Source of the DNA: Lachnospiraceae bacterium
GTDB lineage: Bacteria > Bacillota > Clostridia > Lachnospirales > Lachnospiraceae
DNA: 10,688 bases
NCBI GenBank assembly: GCA_017477005.1
Contig: JAFUXY010000439.1
Coordinates: 1 to 10,688, forward strand
Direction: 5' to 3'
The position numbers and the translations under genes were made by a program. Below the pieces are notes generated by a model. The model was not told the DNA's origin. It made no database searches and saw only the letters and a program-made list of their open reading frames with translations. Of the stretch, positions 5,952-10,688 are shown one piece after another (the first letter of the stretch is position 1; each line of letters opens with the position of its first letter).

Positions 5952-7046
5952 ATGAACCCATTTCACTGTGATGAAAGCTACCAAAATGATCTTCAGGAAT
6001 ACACGGAGCGTATTCTGAAAAAATACGGCACCTCTTCGCAGACGGCGGAGCGGGAGATTTTGTATCTCGCAGAGGCTGGGAATCTCGTTGCCAAAAATGA
6101 GTATGCGGAACTGTTGTTTTATAAGAAAATACTGCGGAAAAATCCCTATCGCGACGCCTTTCATCTGTATCTTGAGGCGGCGGGAGTGACTATAGATACT
6201 CTGGCTCAGGCAAAGGACTCCGAGTCCTCCTGGCGCTGCAGCGGAAGATCCTACCCTCTGTCCTTCTGGATGCTGGGGTACTATTTGGTGAATTACAATC
6301 GGGAATCTTTCTTGAAGGACTGCGAAACGATTGATGCGATTGAGAATCTGCCTTTATCCAAACGGCTGATCCTCGCTTTGCAGATGGCGGTCTCCTGTGT
6401 GGATCAGATCGGTGCCTGCGGCGCCGCGATCAATCTGATCGGACGAATCTTGAACGAGGTCTCAGGGGATGCCGCGCTTTTTGACGCTGTGAAACAGACA
6501 CTCCAAACCGAAATTGCCAGCCACGATTTCACCGCAATCGGCGTCTCTATCGAAAGCTGCGACACACTTTCCGACTGTGCCGCGGCTTCTGAGGTCTTTT
6601 TCCTGGCTGCCGCGGAAGAGGGCTATGTCTATGCGTGTAATAATCTAGCGGCAAAGGAGGCGGATCGTATTCTTCAAATGCAGCAGGACGGCGCGTCCTC
6701 GGAAGAGATCGCCAGCCACATCGAAACCTACGTCAACCACCTGAAGCGTTCCGCTGACAAATACGAGCCCTATGCCGCCAATCGGCTGGGGATGTTCTAT
6801 GTCGAGGGAGAGGTGCGAGGTTCCTCTGAGGTCGCTCATTTCCGGGAATACATCAATTCGCCTCTTGCGAAATCCTATTTCCAAAAAGCCACCGTTTATC
6901 CGGACGCCAATTCCGCCTGGGCCTTTTTGAACCTGATTTCGCATTTCCACAGCGATTATACCCGCAACCTGGAGCTGTTGGATGAGCATATGGGCTACAT
7001 TGAACAGCTTAATCCCAAAGTGTACGATATAGCGATGGAGATTTAG
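5952..7046 (+). CDS. Sel1/TPR-like helical repeat protein, function unknown
   Basis: The gene is not recognised by name. Seen: 364 residues, no signal peptide or membrane helix, so cytoplasmic. The ATG at 5952 follows GAGGAG at 7-nt spacing. The sequence is almost wholly alpha-helical, with several Sel1-like units: AEREILYLAEAGNLVAKNEY (32-51), SEVFFLAAAEEGYVYACNNL (213-232), HLKRSADKYEPYAANRLGMF (263-282) and LAKSYFQKATVYPDANSAWA (305-324). The last three form the best-preserved run, of which the third is followed by a 'YVEGEVRG' loop. The middle (about 85-200) is helical but not clearly repeated, and it is rich in Cys. Known: Sel1/TPR solenoids are protein-protein interaction scaffolds. It lies 40 nt after the Uma2 gene with no visible terminator, so co-transcription is likely. 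Its stop codon overlaps that of the convergent antitoxin gene. Inference: an adaptor protein whose partner is not evident here. Confidence 0.8.
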   Translation: MNPFHCDESYQNDLQEYTERILKKYGTSSQTAEREILYLAEAGNLVAKNEYAELLFYKKILRKNPYRDAFHLYLEAAGVTIDTLAQAKDSESSWRCSGRSYPLSFWMLGYYLVNYNRESFLKDCETIDAIENLPLSKRLILALQMAVSCVDQIGACGAAINLIGRILNEVSGDAALFDAVKQTLQTEIASHDFTAIGVSIESCDTLSDCAAASEVFFLAAAEEGYVYACNNLAAKEADRILQMQQDGASSEEIASHIETYVNHLKRSADKYEPYAANRLGMFYVEGEVRGSSEVAHFREYINSPLAKSYFQKATVYPDANSAWAFLNLISHFHSDYTRNLELLDEHMGYIEQLNPKVYDIAMEI

Positions 7047-7357
7047 ACTCTATTCTCCTGTAAACTGTGGCTTTTTTGACCCCTCGCACATTCCGTCAAA
7101 AACAATTCCATGAGATTCTGCAAGGAGAGACCTGTCTCCACAGAAAGCCTGCGAAAATAGTTCAGTATGGTAATATCCAAATCAATCGTAACAGATTGCT
7201 TGATCCTATCATACCACGGGTGAAATTCTTTCAGCATATCATCGGTCATTTCAGGACAATCATCCGTAATGATCGGACGTGCATTCGCTACTATCGCCAT
7301 CTCATCATCGGTAAGCAAGGGAAGCTGATTCAAATCATCTAAACTCATAACCGTCAT
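7043..7357 (-). CDS. brnA: BrnA-type antitoxin (ribbon-helix-helix DNA-binding protein), orphan
   Basis: Seen: 104 residues from the ATG at 7357. This start has GAGAGGG 6 nt upstream; a longer reading back to 7438 would only translate toxin sequence out of frame. A second Met at residue 4 (7348) is possible. The N-terminal half has LTDDEMAIV and DCPEMTDDMLKEF (33-45), the acidic 'pe(l/m)td' linker typical of BrnA. The C-terminal half, VTIDLDITILNYFRRL then GLSLQNLMELFLTE (56-89), is the ribbon-helix-helix part. Known: BrnA neutralises the RelE-like ribonuclease BrnT and represses its own operon. Its start overlaps the end of a BrnT fragment by 23 nt, as in intact brnTA pairs. Because the toxin is truncated, this gene has probably also lost the native operon promoter; none was found. 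The family call is good; continued expression is uncertain. Confidence 0.8.
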   Translation of the reverse strand: MTVMSLDDLNQLPLLTDDEMAIVANARPIITDDCPEMTDDMLKEFHPWYDRIKQSVTIDLDITILNYFRRLSVETGLSLQNLMELFLTECARGQKSHSLQENRV

Positions 7358-7499
7358 AATAAGCCCTCTCTTCCTCCTTTGTAGCCCTTCTTGCAGAAAT
7401 AATCCGTATCTTCTCAGCTCTTTCTGTGTATACGACAAACAACACTTTTCCGACCATTCCTATTGCATTCCATCTATCCTCCGTGAATTTTGCAAGCAC
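7335..7499 (-). pseudogene. brnT: 5'-truncated BrnT toxin (C-terminal part only)
   Basis: This reading frame is too short for ordinary ORF calling. From 7499 to the TGA at 7335-7337 it encodes 54 residues, including EDRWNAIG (7-14), KVLFVVYTER (18-27) and IRIISARRATKEEERAYY (31-48). These match the conserved second half of BrnT toxins ('eRw..iG', 'lvvvyteR', 'iRiISARkAt..Er..Y'). A normal BrnT is about 90 residues and starts with an F.wD..K...N..KHgvsFeeA block. That block is absent, because immediately upstream (7504 and beyond) lies the end of the histidine kinase gene in another frame. No ribosome site is seen at the GTG at 7499. An internal ATG with codon 7457-7455 would give only 40 residues. 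The remaining frame has no stop or frameshift, so the loss may be recent or the fragment may be kept because it contains the antitoxin's ribosome site. Confidence 0.85.
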
Positions 7500-7503
7500 C
7501 TCT

Positions 7504-10500
7504 TTACGCCGCTCCCACGGTCTGAATCATTTCCTGCGCAATCTCAGCCACTAGCATATCGTCCAAATCGGCGACGGCAGCCTCGAGCGCATGGATCTGT
7601 TCTTTCAGATCCTCTTCATAACGATATTTCTTCAGCTCTGCCACCAGCTCGTCGGCTCTGTCCGTATCGAAATCCTCCATCGCCCCCTGAATCATTTCCA
7701 CGTAGGCCAACACCATCTCCGGATTGGCCAGCGGCTTGTCGGAATCATCCTCGTCCTCGCCGATTCCAAACACTCCCCGCAGCTTGTAACCATAACTATT
7801 CCATTCTTCCATAAACGCCCAGTGCAGCGCCTGGATCTTCTTGTAATCCTCATCCTTGGCTGCAAATTCCAGAATCTTCGCCATCCCCGCCAACGGAATG
7901 ATCCCGACCGTCGCCGCTGCCGATTTCATCCCGTGCACTTGGATACGATAAGCGTCAAACCCGTCTGTCCCGATCCGGTCAAAGGCATCCGACAGCCTCC
8001 CGGCCTGCGTCGCCAAAATCGTATAAAATTCCTTGATGGACGCTTCGATCAGGCTCATTCCTGGCAGATGAAGCTGGGCTATATACCAGTCGAGCCCATC
8101 GACCATCGGCAGATCCTCCACCGTCAGCTCTCTGTCCGTGCTGCCCTGCGTCGATTCCTCTCCGCCACCAGCCGGAACCACATCCTCCGGTATCTGATCG
8201 CCCGTCAAGATCTTCTCCTCCGGCAGCGCGCTTCGCACCGCCTCTTCGAGCTTGACGGAAACGATCGGCTTGGACAGGAAGCCATCGAAGCCTTCCGCCA
8301 GATAATTCTCCCTCGCGCCAGCCACCGCATTCGCCGTCAGAATATAGATCGGAACACCGGCGCAGGCTCCTTTGGCATCATCCTTGATCCGGTGCATCGC
8401 CTCGATCCCGTCCATCCCGGGCATCATATGATCCATGAAGATAATGTCGAACCGCGTTCCGTGGCAGAGATCCACCGCCTCCTGGCCGCCCTCGGCCTCC
8501 GTCACATCCACCTTCGTCGGCGACAGCAGCCCGGAGAAGACCTTTCGATTCATTGCGTTGTCGTCCACCACGAGCACCTTCGCATCCTTGGTAATAAAAC
8601 TCGTCTCATAGGCGTAGGATTCGGTTCTCTGCGCGATCCGCTGCTGCAGGTCGCCGATCGGCGTATCGTCCACGATCGGCTGCCGCACCGTGAACCAGAA
8701 GCGGGAACCCTCACCATAGACCGACGACACCTCCATCTTGCTGCCCATCAGCGACAATAATTGCACCGTAATATTCATTCCCAGGCCGGTACCCTCGATA
8801 TTGCGGTTTCGCCCTTCTTCAATCCGCTGATAAGCCTCATACAGCTTGGGAATATCCTCTTCCTTGATGCCGATGCCGGTGTCCTGCACCGAGAACGTCA
8901 ACAGGCAGTCGCCATCCTGCCTCTCTCCCTTCACCGAAAGCGTGACCTTTCCCTCCGGCGTGTACTTGACCGCATTGGTCAGAATGTTCGTCACGACCTG
9001 CCGCAGCCGGACATCGTCGCCGTGGTACCAGGTCGGAATCGTCTCGTCCACCTCGACGATGATCTCGAGATCCTTCCCCTTGACGCGGGCTTTTGCCATA
9101 TTGTATAGGTCATTGATCATAGAAGACAGCTCGTAATCCACCGGCACAATTTCCATCTTGCCGGATTCGATCTTCGAGAAATCCAAAATATCGTTGATCA
9201 AAGATAATAAGGTCTGCCCCGCTGTGAAAATGTCCATCGCATAGGACTTTGTGTTCTTCTCCCCGGTCTCCCGCAGGATCATCTCGTCCATACCCAAAAC
9301 TGCATTGATCGGAGTCCGAATCTCATGCGACATATTGGCAAGGAAGCTGCCCTTGGCCTCATTCGCTGCTTCAGCTTCGGCTCTGGCCTCGTCGGCGCGT
9401 TCCTTTTCTTCCGCCAGGCGATCCGCAGCCGCATTCGCTTTTTTGCGGTAATTATACAGCAGGATATCGGTATGCTGCATCACCAAAAGCAGGAATCCCG
9501 CCACCGCAAAGGTCAACTCCGTGCTGCCGATTACCATGCCTGCCGTGGTGACATCCGCCAAACGTTCGACCGACATAGATCCCCAGATCAACAAATAGCC
9601 TAGCACATCCATCCAGATCTTTCGGTAGGAGCGCTGCTTTTTTCGCAGCTCCCACAGCACCGATAAAGTGATCAAAAAAACGATCGACTGGACGCCAAAG
9701 GTAATATCGGACACGTCCGACATACGGATGATTCCCAGAAAATCCAGTCCCAAAATCACCGACACATAAATCGTGGATCCCACCATCATCAGCCTGGTCC
9801 GGATCGGAGCGTGCTTGGCAAAGCCTCTATGAATGAAGACTGCCAAAAACAGCGGTATCGTTGCATAACAAGCCGCTTCTGCCACCGAGAAAAACAGCTG
9901 GTTGTTCAAAAACAGCGAAGCTACGCCAGTCGAAAAGAAGGCATAAAGCATGGTATCCACCGCCAAAAACGCCAGATATTCCATTCCGCGCATCCGCTCG
10001 CCCGCGATCCTTCTGGCCACATCGAACACCACAAAGACGGCCGCACAGATCAAAAGGATGATACAACAGAAAATCGGGTACACCGACTCCCGCATCTCCC
10101 CGATGATCACAGAATCCCGCTGCATAACGGAAATCGCACCGATCACCACTGACTGATTGGGCTTTGCCCGCTCAAAATACATCACGATCACGTTGTCCTT
10201 TTCCGGCGAATAGGACAGATCGAACAAAATATCTCCGGCACTGACCACATTTGGTCCGGGTGCTTTGGCATCTTTGACACCCGGAGCTTTTTCCTTCGGT
10301 TTTTCTTCCGCTCTTTTGTCGGCTATGGTCTGAATCTGTTTGAGACTATCCAAAACCGCTTCTTTGCGCTGCGCCTCCGTCTTCAAGGGCTGGGATGCAG
10401 ACAGCCGCGCACCGGTATCTGTCCCGGCTCCAGACGCGGTCTGCTCTGCTGCCTTTGTATTGGACGAAACCTCGCCTGCGTCGGTAGAATCTCCTGCTGT

Positions 10501-10688
10501 TGTATCCTTCGCCTGAATCGTCTTTGTCCGAATATCCGCGTTGATGTAGCTGGTGGTCGACTCCCGCCCATCCCCGCCTGACGTATTGTTTCTGTCCCAT
10601 CCGGTCTGCGTATTGAAATCGCTCGTAATAGAACTGCTCCCTGTCGCCGAATCCCGTGAACCGCCGCCCGGTCTGCCCGAAAGCGCCG
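7504..10688 (-). CDS. 7TM hybrid sensor histidine kinase / response regulator with Hpt domain (N-terminus outside window)
   Basis: This is a membrane sensor with a full internal His-Asp-His phosphorelay. Seen: the frame is open from the TAA at 7504 to the right edge, 1060 visible residues (numbered here from the edge). Residues 1-150 are Ser/Thr/Gly/Asp-rich, then Lys/Glu-rich, low-complexity sequence. Residues 150-195 are a short folded segment (ILFDLSYSPEKDNVIVMYF). About 203-412 hold seven hydrophobic helices, recalling 7TMR-DISM-like sensors. A helical/coiled linker (about 416-446, EEKERADEARAEAEA) follows. HisKA has SHEIRTP (phospho-acceptor His454, codon 9325-9327). HATPase has N567/N571 (NILTNAVKYTPEG), DTGIGI (602-607) and GTGLGM (632-637). 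The REC domain has VLVVDDN, acceptor Asp752 (FMDHMMPGMDG), Thr784 and Lys806. Hpt has VHGMKSAAATVG with His918. An acidic helical tail (about 971-1060) ends the protein. The TTG at 10386 is not a convincing start. All catalytic residues are present; the ligand and output are unknown. Confidence 0.95.
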   Translation of the reverse strand, partial: ALSGRPGGGSRDSATGSSSITSDFNTQTGWDRNNTSGGDGRESTTSYINADIRTKTIQAKDTTAGDSTDAGEVSSNTKAAEQTASGAGTDTGARLSASQPLKTEAQRKEAVLDSLKQIQTIADKRAEEKPKEKAPGVKDAKAPGPNVVSAGDILFDLSYSPEKDNVIVMYFERAKPNQSVVIGAISVMQRDSVIIGEMRESVYPIFCCIILLICAAVFVVFDVARRIAGERMRGMEYLAFLAVDTMLYAFFSTGVASLFLNNQLFFSVAEAACYATIPLFLAVFIHRGFAKHAPIRTRLMMVGSTIYVSVILGLDFLGIIRMSDVSDITFGVQSIVFLITLSVLWELRKKQRSYRKIWMDVLGYLLIWGSMSVERLADVTTAGMVIGSTELTFAVAGFLLLVMQHTDILLYNYRKKANAAADRLAEEKERADEARAEAEAANEAKGSFLANMSHEIRTPINAVLGMDEMILRETGEKNTKSYAMDIFTAGQTLLSLINDILDFSKIESGKMEIVPVDYELSSMINDLYNMAKARVKGKDLEIIVEVDETIPTWYHGDDVRLRQVVTNILTNAVKYTPEGKVTLSVKGERQDGDCLLTFSVQDTGIGIKEEDIPKLYEAYQRIEEGRNRNIEGTGLGMNITVQLLSLMGSKMEVSSVYGEGSRFWFTVRQPIVDDTPIGDLQQRIAQRTESYAYETSFITKDAKVLVVDDNAMNRKVFSGLLSPTKVDVTEAEGGQEAVDLCHGTRFDIIFMDHMMPGMDGIEAMHRIKDDAKGACAGVPIYILTANAVAGARENYLAEGFDGFLSKPIVSVKLEEAVRSALPEEKILTGDQIPEDVVPAGGGEESTQGSTDRELTVEDLPMVDGLDWYIAQLHLPGMSLIEASIKEFYTILATQAGRLSDAFDRIGTDGFDAYRIQVHGMKSAAATVGIIPLAGMAKILEFAAKDEDYKKIQALHWAFMEEWNSYGYKLRGVFGIGEDEDDSDKPLANPEMVLAYVEMIQGAMEDFDTDRADELVAELKKYRYEEDLKEQIHALEAAVADLDDMLVAEIAQEMIQTVGAA

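Noticed and set aside
7358..7438. Longer antitoxin start adding 27 residues
   Set aside because: The added residues are the BrnT fragment read in the wrong frame, and the ATG at 7357 has its own ribosome site.
7047..7503. Intrinsic terminator or insertion-sequence ends near the truncated toxin
   Set aside because: No hairpin followed by a T run, no inverted terminal repeats and no target-site duplication could be found by eye.
7591..8760. Plus-strand open frame of 389 codons opposite the histidine kinase
   Set aside because: The opposite strand encodes clear HATPase, REC and Hpt motifs. The antisense product is rich in Arg/His/Leu with no recognisable motifs.
10384..10386. TTG at 10386 as the start of the histidine kinase
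   Set aside because: The frame stays open to the window edge, and no convincing ribosome site precedes the TTG.

Overview
The window reads as a piece of a chromosome from a Gram-positive anaerobe, most likely class Clostridia (Lachnospiraceae or a relative). The grounds are strong purine-rich Shine-Dalgarno sequences before most genes, a PASTA-type Ser/Thr kinase with a PP2C partner, a secreted papain-like protease of the clostridial type, and a large 7TM hybrid histidine kinase. The base composition looks balanced. Nothing allows a species call. No rRNA, tRNA, CRISPR array, transposase or convincing intrinsic terminator was seen.

Left block (1-5135, all minus strand): four closely packed genes run leftwards from a consensus sigma-A-type promoter at 5181-5210. 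They encode a PP2C phosphatase, a 911-residue PASTA Ser/Thr kinase, a secreted protein with a Big-like domain and two beta-rich domains, and the first 209 residues of a secreted C1 (papain-like) peptidase that leaves the window. Gaps between genes are only 17-24 nt, so this should be one operon. It joins a reversible phosphorylation switch sensing the cell envelope to two exported proteins. This differs from the usual housekeeping stp-prkC locus, because the next genes are not rsgA/rpe.

Middle block (5266-7046, plus strand): a divergent unit with its own extended -10 promoter carries an Uma2-family (PD-(D/E)XK-like) protein and a cytoplasmic Sel1/TPR-like helical repeat protein.

Junction (7043-7499, minus strand): a BrnA-type antitoxin gene meets the Sel1-like gene tail to tail, with overlapping stop codons. 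Directly upstream of it lies the C-terminal part of a BrnT toxin in another frame. The toxin's N-terminal half is missing because the stop codon of the neighbouring histidine kinase sits where it should be. The antitoxin therefore looks like an orphan left by a truncated brnTA module.

Right block (7504-10688, minus strand): a very large hybrid sensor kinase with 7TM, HisKA, HATPase, REC and Hpt domains. Its reading frame is open to the right edge, so its true start lies outside the window.

The most notable points are the truncated brnTA module; the 42-bp in-frame repeat array and Thr-Val phospho-acceptor-like motifs in the kinase's cytoplasmic linker; the coupling of a kinase/phosphatase pair to a secreted protease; and a PP2C lacking the usual phosphate-contacting arginine.
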